Source: Watersipora subatra
Taxonomy: Eukaryota > Bryozoa > Gymnolaemata > Cheilostomatida > Watersiporidae
Length of the DNA: 64,000 bases
Assembly: GCF_963576615.1 (NCBI RefSeq)
Contig: NC_088708.1
Location: 49,277,196-49,341,195 of the forward strand
Direction of reading: 5' to 3'
The notes beneath the pieces were generated by a model that was not told where the DNA came from, ran no database searches, and saw nothing but the letters and a program-made list of their open reading frames with translations. Shown in pieces: positions 31,701-46,700 of this stretch (its first letter is position 1; the number at the start of each line of letters is the position of its first letter). The translations under genes were made by a program, and so were the position numbers.

Positions 31701-34700
31701 GCTGTTTGCAATTTAACTAAATCGAGTTGTCTCTAACTCTTTTAATGTTTTGTATTTATGAATAAATTACTACTTTTCTAATGCTCAACACTGTTGTAGT
31801 ATCCTAGCATATTTCCATTTGGTGTATAATTAGTTTCTTGTAATAAAGTATAGTACATCAACTAAAAAAGCTAAAAAAACTGTATTGCTAATTTGATAAA
31901 AATGGGTTTAACACAGAAGTGCTACTTACAATACATAACATATACATTTAATTATTATATGTAAAGAATCATCCTTTTTATCTGTAACTAAGTTATTTCT
32001 GTTTGTCAAATTTATAATCTTGCTATTGTAAAAGGTTAGGACTAATTTGTTACATCACTTCCAACTACCCATTGAGGAGTTTAGAATTATTAATTAGGGT
32101 CAGTTACCTTTGAAAGCGGAGTCAATGTTTGTCCTTAGTTCAGTCAACAGCTAGAAAGCTCATTAGAAACACCCGTTGGATGGTTTTAGCTTCAAATTTG
32201 ACCACATTCCAAAATGATCATTATTGCAAAGTTGGAATACGTGGCATATAAAGAAGAACCATTGCCCATTGGTGAAAGAAAAGTTTTTGGTGAAAGGCTT
32301 TATAAAATGTGAAGGCGCAAGTTAAAGGCTCTGTGCTACTTAACAAACATGGAAGCCATTTTGGAATACACAATTGACCCTGATGAACTTGTTCTGTGCA
32401 GTCAATTGTTCGCGAGACTTTGTTTTAGCATGATGCCAGAATATACAAGCAACCTCTGTTTGATTTGTATATAATAAACATTATGTTTTGAAACTGTTTA
32501 AAGATAGCCTCAGGGCTTTAAAATAGACACAAACAAGTCTGACAAACAACAGTGTAGCCAACTTGTTCATATAATGACAAGCTGGTTATGGCAGATGGAT
32601 TTAACTCAATGTTTTATGGTGAATTACAGAGGCCAGGCGTATTACAAGCAGGTCAATAGCCAGCTCTTTGCCAAACTATCTCTTGTATTATAACTGCCTT
32701 CAAGGAAATTGTGGTTTTTTTCGCACGATCCGAAATACATTTTATGTTAATGCATTTATCATCCAGGTTGAATACATGTTTAATGAAAATGTTAAACTAT
32801 AGTGTAAATATATGGTAAAGCTGCACCATCCCATCCTCGAAACACTGGCTCCGGTCTAACTAATAAAATGCCTTGGATCTGTGTAATTTAATCATGAAAT
32901 TAATTCAATTGCCAAATCTTGGGTGAGATATTTTTACTCCCATCATAAATGTTACCTTATGAAATATTTTGCTTTTGTCAACACAAGCATCATTATTTGC
33001 CAAGTTTGTGAAAAACTGCTTTATTTTTTTCTGAGAGTTTTATGAAGCCATTTAGGTTTAGTAGTTATGCATGCCGGATCCTAGAGCTCGCCAACAATGT
33101 CAAGGATGTGTCATGATAACATAAATACGGTAGACTCATTTCTTCAACTGCTCTTTGAACGAACTCCGAGTTTCTTCGAATTTCCTGTAACTGATCTGAA
33201 TTTCCTGCACTGATCTAGAGTTCATCTCCTCCATCCTTGTTATTATTTGTAATGAAAATGGTGCCATTAACTGTCAATATAAGGTCACTGACATGCACTT
33301 TGATCTCTCTATTACAGTCTGGAAAAAAACCTAATTTCTGCCGTTTCAACCTTATAATCTTAGCACGTGTTGAGTGCTAGGTGAGAGCATTACAGAAGGG
33401 TTGATGCATACAATCCAACATTTGACATGACACATTCACTGTGTTTCCATGCTTCGAGTTCGTTTTCGGAGTTTCAACCCTACCGTTTCAATGATTTGGA
33501 GTGGCACTTATAGATCTTTCCAAGATTTGCAGTGTATCCCTCAAAACAAAGCTTGTTAAAGTCAACTCTTTTTTAGGTCATTTTTTAATTCATACATAGT
33601 CACTACGTGCGCTAAAAAAATTATTATATATTAAAAAAAGGAATTATTTTGTCATCTTCATACGGGCAACTCAATCTTGTCATGTAAATCTTAATGTAGA
33701 TGCAAAAAGTCAGACAGAATTGTAGTGAGTAGCAGTGGAACGCTATCATAGCAAAGACCTGCATGGCTGTGTTGGAATCTTTTTGCCTCCACTTGGGAGA
33801 GCTTAGCCGAGTATTATTGATTCATTATTGATTCAAATCAATCAACAGTGAAAGTTTCTATCATGTCGAAGTACTTTCACAGCGAATGCTTTCGCACAAA
33901 TTTAGCGAAGCAAAATGGCATCAAATGCTTTCGGATTTTACCGTTTCTATGATTCGGAGTGGAAGCAACTCCAAACCCATTCAAAGTACGGAAACGCAGT
34001 TATAGACAGTCATTGAGAAGTAGGTTTGATTGTTGTAATGACTTTATCATCACAACATGGGAGATGGGAGATAACTATTAATCATGTCTAGGCATCGAAA
34101 AGTTTATACTAATCTCAATAAAGTAAACAGCATCGTTTCTAGTGGCTTTACCTACTGGAAACTGCAAAAAATCATTGGAGCTTCAGTTCCAAAAATTTCT
34201 TTCTCACAACCCTTTCACAAAGCCTATCATAATCGTTGTAGTTTTTTAACTAAAATAAAAAACAATAATATTCTCAAATATACTATCCATGGTTTTTTTT
34301 TGTCATCAAGTCATTTGCACATGCGCTCGTTCACGAAAAAGCTGCTATATTTGTAGAAAACGATCGTTATTCTCTTATGTAATAGTATTTATTGTGTTGT
34401 TTTGATACTATAATAAAAAGACTGCAAACAAAAGCATCGTTTTCAAAAATTCATTTCAGAAACTTCGTGATTTTAACGATAAAAATTGTCTATAAAGATG
34501 GCTGATAGCGATAGAATGACATCACAAAAAAAACGAAGGATTGTTTCAGTCAAGCCTCCCTGCAGTTATTCTGCCTTACTATTCATAGGCATTTACAGTG
34601 AGATTGCCTTTCATGTAAAACAGTTGTATGCAAGGTTAGGTGCTCTGACTCTGAGGGAATAAGTCAGGCCTCATGCAAGCTTCTGTACACCGCTAGCTGT

Positions 34701-37700
34701 TTCAGTGACTCACCATGAATGCATGTCTCTGCTCATTCTAGTGTAGCTTTAGTGTAGCTTAGTGTTCATATCGTCAATGATGCATTTACTTTTAGGGTTG
34801 ACTCTCGTCATTGGGCCCTTGCTTGGTATTCTCAGCGATAGAATACAGACTAGGATTGGTAAAAGACGGCCTGTCATGTTAGCCTCAAGCCTTGTCTTAT
34901 GGTAATAGTCATTCTCATCTAACTGGGTCTGGCACATCTGGTTGAATCTGTAAATACTTTGCTAAATTAATGAGAACACATACACATAGGCTGTCATGTT
35001 AGCATTATTGATGTCAAAAAAATCATTAAAAAAACTTTGTAACCACAAAAAGCATATGTATTGATAATAGTGGCTAGTAATGGGGTATACATTGTGCGGC
35101 GCATAGCTCAAGTCTTCGCTATATGGCCTTACAAATTGAATCCGTCACAGGTATTTTACCAGAGGTCTAAACCTGAGGCTAAAATGAGTGAACATGTTTT
35201 GTATCAATTTGCATCCAATAATTGTTTGGATTTTTCCCAGTACGATTTTTTTGAAAATTTCAAGTTATGAGCCCTTTTTATTATGCTGTCATTGGATAAC
35301 CTTAGCAGTGTTTATAGCAATGATTGTCATAAAAAATTTCTGCTTTTTGCTTGATAACAACTTTTGTCAGTGTGCAGGTTCTAAGGCTTCGAGTTGCTAA
35401 TGTGGCATATAATGTCAGATGTACTTCCTCATATCACCGTTTGTTGGACTCATGCTAGTTCTGTTGCTCTCACCTATAGAAAAAAATTGATGTTCTATTG
35501 ACCTTGGATATTCTTCAAAATCTTTTATAGTATTGATCTGCTTGGTTAAAACTGTATTATTGCCATGTCCTTTGATGTGACCTTGTTTTACTCGATTTTT
35601 TGGTCGAACATTGAATAAAATTGATCTGTTAATATTGCTAGCGGCAGCCTCATGGGAATGGCCCTCAGCACATCTGATGTTACTTTCAGCAGTAACTCGA
35701 CTGAAAATGAGGTAGGACTTATAAAATATTTGTAATGGGGTTGGATTTTCATGAATACTAAACAAAGAAATTACTGAAAGAAGCAAGCTGAAAAAAGACT
35801 TGCCTTATTCGAGATTTTTAGAAAAAAATTTCATTATACTCATTTCTTAACCTCCATTGTCTTGTTGGTACAATAAAGATTTTGGCTGGAATTATGGTTC
35901 AGTCATGGCTGTCTCGGACACAGCTTAATGCTACGCCTAAATTGCTGCCGGCTGGATGACCTTGAAAAACCACATGGCACAATTTTATTTCAAACTATTG
36001 TCTCATTAGAAGCCTTTCATTACAAATCAAAACAAAGTTTTTCAAATTTCAATGTTTTTCTTCATAGCAGTCACACAATGGGCCCAGCTGAACACGTTCA
36101 ATCTAGATTGAAGGTTGCTGACTTTAACCTATAATTATGCTTGAATGTGAATTGGTGAAACATGCTGACTCACTACCATATGACAGATGACTGCAACAAA
36201 AACATGCTCTGAGTAAGATTTCAGAGAAAAATTTCTGAGAGATATGGACAAGGTCTAGATGGGTTCATAAGTTCATAACCTGTCACAAGCTTTGATCAAA
36301 GTTTTGGCAGAATAGTAGCATCTGTAAAACGTTCCTTAGAAATAGCAACTTTTATATAGATAAAAGTTGCGAGCTTGTTGAACTTCACTATTCACAAATA
36401 TGATTTTATTTCAATCTGTAACCATTGTTTTATGTCAAAAACATTATATATCTGATCAATATTTCGCATATGAATACGATTAACATGAATTAATGCTATT
36501 AAGCGCAAAAAACACCACAAATAATAGTTAAATTACCCACAATATACACCAGTTGTATGTTTAAAAAACATAGTAGGCTACTATGATAAATGGTAATAAA
36601 ATCAATAAAAAAAGAAATTTTACTTAGCACAGTGAAAGTGAGCTGTGGCCTGCAGGAGGAGGAAAAAGAAATTGTATTTACGTAATGTGTTTAAACACAG
36701 AATCATAGCTAAACATATTTCTAACGCTAAACTCACTCAATGTTTTTATTTGAGCGGGTGGATTTTCAAATTTTGCTTTTTTAATTTTTTTGATGTAATC
36801 CTCACTTAATTTTCGCTTTTATGTCAATCACTTAATCAATCACTTTTTACCTCACTTTCGAGTTTTTCACTGAGTCATTCACAAAGTAAGGATCATGAGA
36901 TGTCTGTTTCGGCTTCCTTTTTAGAACGTTACAGATGGTTGTGACACATATCATTACTCGCTCTCCCTGTAGATCACTCTCAGGGTGTTTTTTCATAAAA
37001 TCATACGCTTCCTGCCACTCACCTATGATATCACGTTCTTTATGTGATGTTAGTTCCTTCTCCTTCTCAACATCCTCCTCAACACGTACTGAGTACTTGC
37101 TGAAACCTTGTCCAATTTACACTCCTCTGTCGTGAACCGAGGAGCGTAACGACTTGGACAAGATTGCATCTTATGTTTGTCACTAAGTTCAACAGGTACA
37201 ATCTCCTTGTCCACTAGTTCAAATTCCTCAGTCTTTAAAACAAGTCTTTGAATATGAGAACCTTGAAAAAATGCTTCATAAAAAGTTTCGTAAAATTTGA
37301 TATGATCGTCTGCTGATCAATGGGTTGGAGGTTTGAGAACTTTAATGAATTTAAGTTCACCTAAAAATAAAACGTCATTCGCTATACCAGAGGGTTACCG
37401 GGGTAGGGGATTATCGAAGAAAAGGACACACAATGGCGGATCATTATCGGTTATGTCTTGACTGAAGGTTCAAAAACTAAGCTCCTCCATTCAATAAAAA
37501 ACTGATGCGTCACTCATCCTTCACTATTTTTATACCACACGCTTGTCATTTTTCTTCAATCCATTGTTTTTTTACGCCATCAAGTCGTTTGCACATGAGC
37601 TCGTTCACGAAAAGCAGCTATTTTTGTAGAAAACGATCGTTTTTCTTTGATTTGTTACTACTTTTAAATGTTGTTTTGATACTATAATAAAAAACTGCAA

Positions 37701-40700
37701 ACAAAAACATCATTTTCAAATTATTATTGCAAAAGCTTCGTGTTTCTAACGAAAAAATTGTCTGTAAAGATGGCCGACAACGATAAAATGACGTCACGAA
37801 AAAACGAAGGATTGCTCATAAACTTTGAATGCCCTTGGAATTTCTATATAATAAACTAGTCATGATTTCACGGAAATTGCTGCTGGCGTTAGTACGAAGG
37901 GCAAGAGTTAGTCTTTCATAGGCTTATGACTGTGAAGGCTTTTTCCTTCCGCCATGATAGACGTACATGGCAGAAAGAATTATCTAGGCACACCTAGGCG
38001 TTATCTTCTTAAAGGTTGACTTGCAATAAAATTCACATTATACAGTTATTTGGTATCAAAAGATTCACCATGGCTTACTCTGTTGTGTTGTAGGCGCAAA
38101 ATATGTGGTAATGTGATTACAAGCTCTTAAAAGCTCAAAAAAGAAAAGCCGCCGTAGATTGGAATATCTTTATTTCGATGATGTAGTCATGAAATTTGAT
38201 TATTGTCTTGTCACGTGATGTTCTCACGTGAATTGAAAGGCCAATAAAAAGCTCAATATAAAACTTTTCGTAGCGCTAGTTTATGACAAACACTTCGGGT
38301 TTTACCGAATAGCCCGTATCAAGAGCTTGTAATCACATTTCCACATATTTTGCACCTACAACACAACAGAGTAAGACATGGTGAATCTTTTGATATCAAA
38401 TAACTGTAATGTGAGTTTTGTTGCAAGTCAACCTTTAAATAATCCTGTTTCCTGTTTCAACATAATAGAAGAGTCGTTGTGGCAAGTATACTTTATCATG
38501 AACAAAATGTTTTGACCTCCGTGACATCAGCCCTCGACGCCTCTTTATGATGAATAACAGAATGAATGCTAACCTCATTTTTTAAAGCTGCCAAAACCAT
38601 TTATGACTGGCTTTGAACTCTTGACTCCTTGATGCCTGCCCTTCCACCCCCTCCCTCCCCACAATGATTCACCTTCCATTCTGGGTGCTAGCCTTTTCAC
38701 GGATGAGTCACTTTAGAAACGGAATCTTCAGCCAATTGCTTTTAATTTTATGTTTAAAGCAGTAGTTCCATCTCATCATGTATATTAGAACATATCAGTA
38801 CGCAGTGTATATATAGTATATATATACTGTATATTGTATATATACAGTATATATATACAATATATACAATTTAAAGTATATCAGTAGCTTGGAAATAATG
38901 AATCACTGTAGCAACAATTTTGTAAGATGATCTGCAGGATGAAATTCTACTACCGATTTCTTCTGATATGTTTCGACTTATAGCGGTTTAATTCTCTCAC
39001 CTGTTATGTCATCATTGCTGTTTTTACATTTTCCTTGTTATGATCCCATCACAATCATTCTCTTTATTAAATAATTTATTTCACATAAAAAAGTTTCTAT
39101 TCTTTGACACATTTTGAGAGTGAGTATTGTTGATAGTTATAAATAGTCATAATTAATAAACTTCTTTGTAGCTTTTGTTATGGTTTAGATAAATGAATAT
39201 ACAAAGCTACTGAATTTTTATTGCTTGAATTCAAGGGAAATGTATTGTGTCACAACATTCTGTAGTAGATGTACATAGGAAGTTATCCCCTCCCATTTTC
39301 TGCCAGCTGTACAAAACCTCTGCAAGTGCTTACTGATTCATAGAGAAATGTATTGTGTGGCAATTAATTGTGCAAGTCCTACATATTAAATGTTGAGTTA
39401 TCTCCCCTGCTAGCCATAGTGCGCGTGGTTACTAAACTCATGTCATGTACTCTATAGAGAGTAGAAGGAAATCATTTACAGCCTGGGGGTGTCCCTTGAT
39501 ACTATTGTGATGTAAGTTTACTTTATGACTTTAATAGGCACCCTTGACTTACTTCCTTTACAATCAATTGCCTCTTGTTAACTGTTATTACGATTGAACA
39601 AGTCATACAGCTCTCTTTTCTATACCTACTATAAATAAATGCGATGGCAATCCACCTCAGACTCCTTACAAAACCATCAAAATCACTTCCCCCCTCGGTA
39701 CATTCTTAGCAAAGCTACCTAGTTCGTTTGTTAATATATTTTTTGTATTAGGTGTAAGTTAACAATAATATTTATAAAAAATGTAGATATTGTTTGAGTT
39801 CCATTTGCTTTTGGCTGGCATCTAACTTGCAAGGGCATGTCACTGAATACATAACAGAAACTGTCTTGATTTAGTCAGGTTGAATTTGCAAGACTTAAAC
39901 TTGATACAAAAATTCAATTAAATATATAGCTGAACAAACTGTGTAAATATTTGTTGGTCTCTGCTTATTATCTATATAAATTTTTGCTTTCCAAGCGTGT
40001 TATATCATAGTTTAATTGCTAATTTTAAAAGCTTAAAGGTTGACTTGCAATAAAATTTACAATACAGTTATTTGGTATCAAAAGATTCACCATGTCTTAC
40101 TCTGTTGTAGGTGCAAAATATGTACAAATGTGATTACAAGCTCTTAAAAGCTCAAAAGCGCTCTTAAAAGTTCAAATATCAAATAACTGTAATGTGAATT
40201 TTGTTGCAAGTCAACCTTTAAATTAGTTAATAAGTATTTGAAAATATTTGAAAAAGCTACTTATACTTTCTGTATAATTTTTATCACATAAATTTCTCTA
40301 ATATGGTACGTTTTTGCCATATACACACCTAGTCAGTTTTTCTACTACTTCTTCCAACTCTGGTTATGTGTATACTTTGTATTATTTGTTGGCGTAACGT
40401 CATACTATAATGTACTGCATTTATGAAACAGAAATTCAAACATTTGGTAAGGCAAATACATATGTTGGACATCAGAACCTTCACAACGCAAGATGCAACT
40501 TGGATTTTATTGTTTTTACGGTAGTTGTCCCATCTTTATAGTTATTCACAAATATTTAGAAATGGGTGTGTTAAATTAACAAATTTTACTCTTTTACATG
40601 TACTACAGAATTGGTTTTGCTGTTTTCTCCAGTGTCATCCTAATTTGACGGCAAGAAGATGCAAGCCATATGCTAATTATAGTGAGTCATTTAGCCTTGG

Positions 40701-43700
40701 TGGCCCGCACGTCAGGATTGACGGCGAAAAAGAGGTGTCTCAAACGGGCTCCGTAGGATTTCCGCTGTTTGACTTCATCTCTTCAGGACAGATCACAGGC
40801 TATATGGGTAACTTCCTTCTCCTTTCTTTAATGTACACGGTACTATAATAGTACCTACGTTAACAGTGCAACATTAGTTAATTTAATAGTACAACACATG
40901 TACATTGTAGACATTGTACATTACATTGTACATGTACATTGTAGACATTGGACATTACATTGTACATGTACATGTAGACATTGGACATTACATTGTACAC
41001 ATTACATTATTCATGTACATTGTAGACATTGCACATTACATTGTGCATGAACATTGTAGACTGTACATTACATTGTACATCGGGAGCTGAGCGTAAAATT
41101 GTTGTAATTTCATATAGCACAAAAGAGAAGTTACAACAATTTTGCGCTCAGCCCACGACATGCATATTGTAGACTGTACATTACATTGTACACATTATAC
41201 ATGTACATTGTAGACATTGCACATTACATTGTACACGCACATTAGAGACATTGCACTAAAATTTTCTGATTGTAGCATGATTCAATTTATTTATAATTTA
41301 TTCTGTATTCATCAGTAGCAGTGTGTATCCAAGTTCTATTTGCTAAAATGGTACATAAATGGTACATAAATGGTACATAAATGGTACAATCTGCATACAA
41401 ATCTTTAGAATTATTTATTAAAACTTAGCATAATTTTTTGTTTTGCTAATTGATTTATTTATCCGTGTGATGTCACACTTGTTATAGTTTAGTGAATCAG
41501 CATTGTTGGTTCTTCCTCAACTCTCAACCAAAATTATAGGAGGAGTTCGAAAAAAACCACATTTTTGCGTAAATTTAAATCTTTGACTCACATCAAAGCG
41601 TTTTTCCTTATCGAATGTAGCGGCAACTTTCTGAGAAAAGAAAAAGCTGCAGTAGGTGTGATCAATCACCAGCTAGGTAGGGCTCTCTAGTTATTCCTTG
41701 TTCCTCTCTTATTCAGGAACCTATGCTGGATGTTATCTTTTGTCCGTGATTGCCTACACAGGAATAGCAGTACCATATAATGCTCTTATTGCTGATAAAA
41801 CCCATCCTACGCAGAGAGGTAAATCATTCTTATCAGGGCCGCTGCAGCCTTTAGACATGGTGACATTTGGCAATGTCTTCTAATCAGCTGATCACATATT
41901 GTTTGCTTTTGTTTTCCTCGTTTGGGCTGGCAACGCGCTTATCACCAATTTTACGCTTAATGCCCTTGTTTGTTAGTTCCTTTTCATCTGCTCACACAAA
42001 TCTAAAGTTATTCTGGGAAATACAAGCTATGTTTAAAAATAATTTCTCTGTGTTTACACGCACTCTGTTTCCATTGCGCAGATAATGTGAATTTGGAATT
42101 GTGTGCACATTGAGTTACTGTATGACAAGTGTTTTCATAGACATATGAAAACCACGGCGAAAAAGACATGGGGGAAAACAACAGGCGAAAAGGACATTTT
42201 TCGCCTGTTGCGGATAAGCCCACACGCTTCGTTAAAAAAGAATTTTGAATTTTTAAGGGATTTTATGCCAGAGGTCAGAGGGGCGCATTTCTGTCTTGTC
42301 AAATCGAAATAGGAATGACGGAAGTGTGAAAATTTTTTTATAATGGAATAGCTATTTGCCAATACAGCTTTCATCTTTTGTATCCTGTGAAACATGTTTT
42401 GCCGTATGGGCTTGTATAAAATACCGTGGAGGCATCAATAGACTTGAGTGAACAGCATTTCAGCATAGATAGACAGGGCAAATCAAAAGTTACTTTTAAT
42501 ATAGATTTAAATATGGAAAAGCTATTAGTGCATAAAGTTTGTAAAACACGCATGCCATGCTGCAGGTGAACACATCATGAAACATGCAGAGTAGACACAC
42601 TATATAGAGAGTAGCTATATAGTTTGATATAACTTGAGCTCTTGGTTCACTTAAATAAAATAGTTTAAATAAAATAAATAACAATAAAATCCACTTTCAT
42701 TAATTCATTGATAACCAACCATAGTAGCATAACGAAGTACCAAATTGTCAAGCAGTGTAGTGGACGAAACCTTTTGTATTTTATACCTGATGTATACCTG
42801 ATTCTATACCTGATATAACTGAATTAATACTAGCAGTAGTTTTCATGGCCGCAAAAGTTGATGATTAAAATAAACAAAGTTAATTAGAACAGTTCGCAGG
42901 TAAATATATTAAATGTTGGTTATGGCTGCCGATTTTATAGCTGGTACATTTTGTTCCTTGTTTCATTTGATGATGCATATTTATCTAATGCACGTCTGCA
43001 AGCTTCTTTCATCTTCCTTTCTTGTCTCATAAATCAGAATATGGATGCAAGTCTGCAAGTCTGTTGATTCTGACTAATATTAGTTGTATCTATTGAACTT
43101 CTTTGCCCGCAGTTTTCCACAATTTCCCCCTTAGGGTAGTTATCAAGGTCACTTGCCTTTAGTCTCTGCACTTGATAAGCTTCTGTTTACAGCTTCTTTT
43201 TCTATTGTTGGAACCATTTTAATCTTTTCATGGCAATTAGCCAAGAAAGGTTGTAGCCAATCAGATGGAGGCTACTAAAATCATCACGTTTTCGTGCATG
43301 TTTTGTCAGCATGCTTAGCGTGATCAGCTAAACAGTTTGAAAGTTGAGTCATCTTACTCTGCCTATACTAGATGTTTATTTCACACAAATTATAGGTTTC
43401 AAGATATTTTATGGTTTGTGTCCTCATTTTTTACATGTCGGTTACAAGTTTTTACCTCATTTCAACAATTAACTCATAACAATTATTTTGAAAATATCAT
43501 TGCTAGCTGCTTTAACAATCTTTCACTTAATTTCCATACTCTGAGCAGAGAAAAGTATTTTAACCGCTATATTCGACTTCATTGGCTAACTGTTGCCCTT
43601 TTTTGTGTTTTTTGTTGTTTAATGATTCTTGAATGGCAGTTTGGAGAATATTTCTTTTTGAAATGAAAATATGGCCAATAATGTAGTATATAAATTATAT

Positions 43701-46700
43701 GACTGTTGAATGAAAACATCAACTAACTTGATAAACATAAATTGTTTTTTGAAAAAAGAGCTAAGGTGTGACCGCTTACCTAAAGAGTTCATAACACAAG
43801 GCTGCAGAGATGATAAAAGGAAACATTCAACTCTTGTTTGTATCTGATTCAACACATGATGACATTTGATACAACTTCCTTATTCTAGTTGGGAAGGTTG
43901 AGAATTGCCTGACAATAGTCCTTTGAGGAAATCTGACACTAGTTGTATTGATTCGACAAGAACATTTCAACGGTCGAACATCTTAAAATCATAAAGATAA
44001 AATCATAACGACCACTGTTATATAACTCGTACTGAGTGCCCTCTATGAGAAACCAGCTGTTTGGATTACCCCTAGAGAGCTGATAGTGGGCAACTCTACA
44101 GATTACCACTGAAGAGCTGATAGTGGGAACTTTACATGAGGTCAAAAACTTGATGTACACCTTTAGATCACCACAGCTCTTTAGTTGATAAGTTCTGCCA
44201 AAAAATATTACACGATGCCGACACCTTGACAACATGAAATGAACCGTAACTATATCAGAAAAAGTGTCTTCTGTACATCGTCAGTCGTAGTACACATATG
44301 TAGTGTTTTTGACTTGAACTTTAAGAAATAGATCGAAAGCATTACCAAATAAAACTGAATTATTCAGAACTTTCACTCAAATAAAATTGAATGAGCAGCC
44401 TTGACTTAATCTATACGAATCTCAAAGTATGTGTGTATGTGTGTACTTCGGTTTGTCCAGCTACTATAGCTATTAAAGTTTAGGAATGAAATAGCCGTTT
44501 CATTCGATAATTTGTGTCCGGCCGTTCATTCGTTCGAAGCCTCGATTAGAGGCAATAAAATGCATTGCACAGAAATCAAACTATAATATTCACCTTAGCA
44601 GCCAAGCAGGCTACCAGCTGTACCACTCTATACCTTGCTGCATAGTAGAATAATTGTACACATAGTTATTACACATGATAATTACATATTATATTTTATC
44701 ATGTAATATATATTACATATTACACGGGACCGCCAGTGTACTAGTACTAATAAAACAGGTGCGCTGCCCACCTGTAGGACATTCAGTACCAATTAATATA
44801 TTCAGTAGCAAATCATAGAGTTAATTTTGGTAACACATCTATGGAACTAGGTCGTTCATGCTTTTCAAAAAATTCATAAGTGTTGTTTAAAGTTCAATGT
44901 GTTTAACCAAACTATTAACGAAATTCTCAGATCAAACTCTTTCATACACCAGTAGCCCAAGTGGAAGCGCAAATTTAACTTAACTTCAAAGCTTGAAGTT
45001 AAAAATGTTAAATAGAGAAGAATCTCTCAACCCTTTCATACCTGACAGTAAATTGTATCACACTGTGGCAGAATAGAAAAGAGCTTACTGTTTATCTTTT
45101 CCTGCTTTTGCACACGAATCACTTGACGTTGGCTTTGTTAACCAGTGCTTGCTTCTCTGTTTTATATACCCAGTTGAGTAAAACTGTACTTTTGCTAGCA
45201 AAAAAATTAAAAATAATGATTGCAATAGAAAACAAGCTGGTGTGTACTTTCAGTAGCACCTAGAATTTACCATAAGATAGCACTATGTCATTGATTAGGC
45301 TCTCTACAAATTTATTAATACCCAGTTTTGTGAAAGATTTTCTTAATTAGTGGCCAAGTGGGCCTTTCAACTGTATTATTATACAGTTGAAAGGCATTAA
45401 TTGTAATTTAGATATTAATTTGTTTTGTAGTTTTACAAAATTAAACTGGAAACAATGGCACAAAAAGCATTAATTAATTGCTTACTTTCCAGATAAACTT
45501 ACACAAACTTGTAGATTTTATCAGAAATTATCAGGTACTTTTTATCATTTGCGATTGTTGTTGATGTTTGAGGTGATCTGATTGCCAAGATGTTTCTAGA
45601 TTAAAATCGATAAAACTTCATCACGATTAAATTGCTTAGATCAATAAGGTCAATAAGATCAATAAGATCAATAAGATCAATAAGATCAATAAGATCAATA
45701 AGATCAATATTGTATCACTGAAACTGAATGATGCACTGATGATGTCTTCCTCCATCACAAGCATAACCAAGCGTATTTATCCTTCATTCATAACCTTGAA
45801 ACAGCATAATTTGAATTCGCTGTAACCCAAGGACTTCGTGTTTTTTTATATTATTTGGTTATTACTACAACTTGATGCTTTCCTTATCCAGACACTAAGT
45901 GATAAAACATTTGTTGACATGATGATAAGAATTTACCTTATATTGTGATAATAACAGAATTAATAATTTTACTCCTTTACCATGTAATATGTTGCTTAGT
46001 ATTGATTTGAAGTGTCGAGAGCGAGAAAGATGTGTGCAAGAGATTGATGTTACCACAGAGTTAGTTTTCACCAGGTGATGGCGTACCAAAAATCCAACGA
46101 TTGTAGGAAAATAAGATAATATTAATAATAATAATAATAAGTGTATTGAAGTTGTATGAGTCTTTAAACTTTGTTGATCATTGTATCGTCTCTGCATCTA
46201 AGTCATTATGTCTGAACCTTCAGTAAGCTCTCACAGACAACAACGACTTCGAATAAAAACTATTAAAATGTTTATACACATGGTATCGGCTTTTTCTTAT
46301 GGTCAATATATTTTAATCATAACTCAACCTATACTTGTTTATAAAAATGTTGGTGATTGTTGGCACTCCTTCATATCACAAGATCATTGACATTTGTCAA
46401 CAGCCACTTGTCTAAACTATCCAATAAGGAACAACATTTAGAGGACTTCGGCCTATGTAGTTTTTTCCTGGTTTTTTGTGTTGTTCATTGCAACTTCTTT
46501 GCAGAAGCAGGATTGGCAAGACCTGTTTCTTTTGCTTCATCTACTTTTGGCATGGCTGTCCAAGGAATGCGACTATGTATAATTCAAATGTTACTCACAA
46601 GGAAATGTTTCTATCACCACATTAGCGGCTTCCTTGTAGAGTTGAACAAGATCAACTGAATAGCTATAAACAAAGGCCTTCGCTTTATCTTCTAGCGAAA

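Larger units (their letters stand above)
31060..34795 (+). other. MFS intron 3
   Basis: 3.7 kb, phase 1. Holds a possible MITE (33438-34000) and the first copy of a 257-bp dispersed repeat (34287-34543). 31060-33437 looks like unique AT-rich sequence. Confidence 0.8.
34902..40632 (+). other. MFS intron(s) 4, containing an unresolved TM3 exon
   Basis: 5.7 kb between phase 2 and phase 0, so at least one small exon must lie here or the next exon starts elsewhere. Repeats inside: 37561-37814, a MITE pair (38011-38436, 40035-40219) and a TATA microsatellite (38805-38878). A 123-codon minus-strand frame at 35415-35786 is the longest non-repetitive one but has no recognised domain. Confidence 0.6.
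40808..41716 (+). other. MFS intron 5
   Basis: 0.9 kb, phase 1. Carries the ACATTGTAC-type tandem repeat (40880-41250), a 72-bp hairpin inserted in it (41082-41153) and a short 11-bp repeat (41347-41391). Confidence 0.8.
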
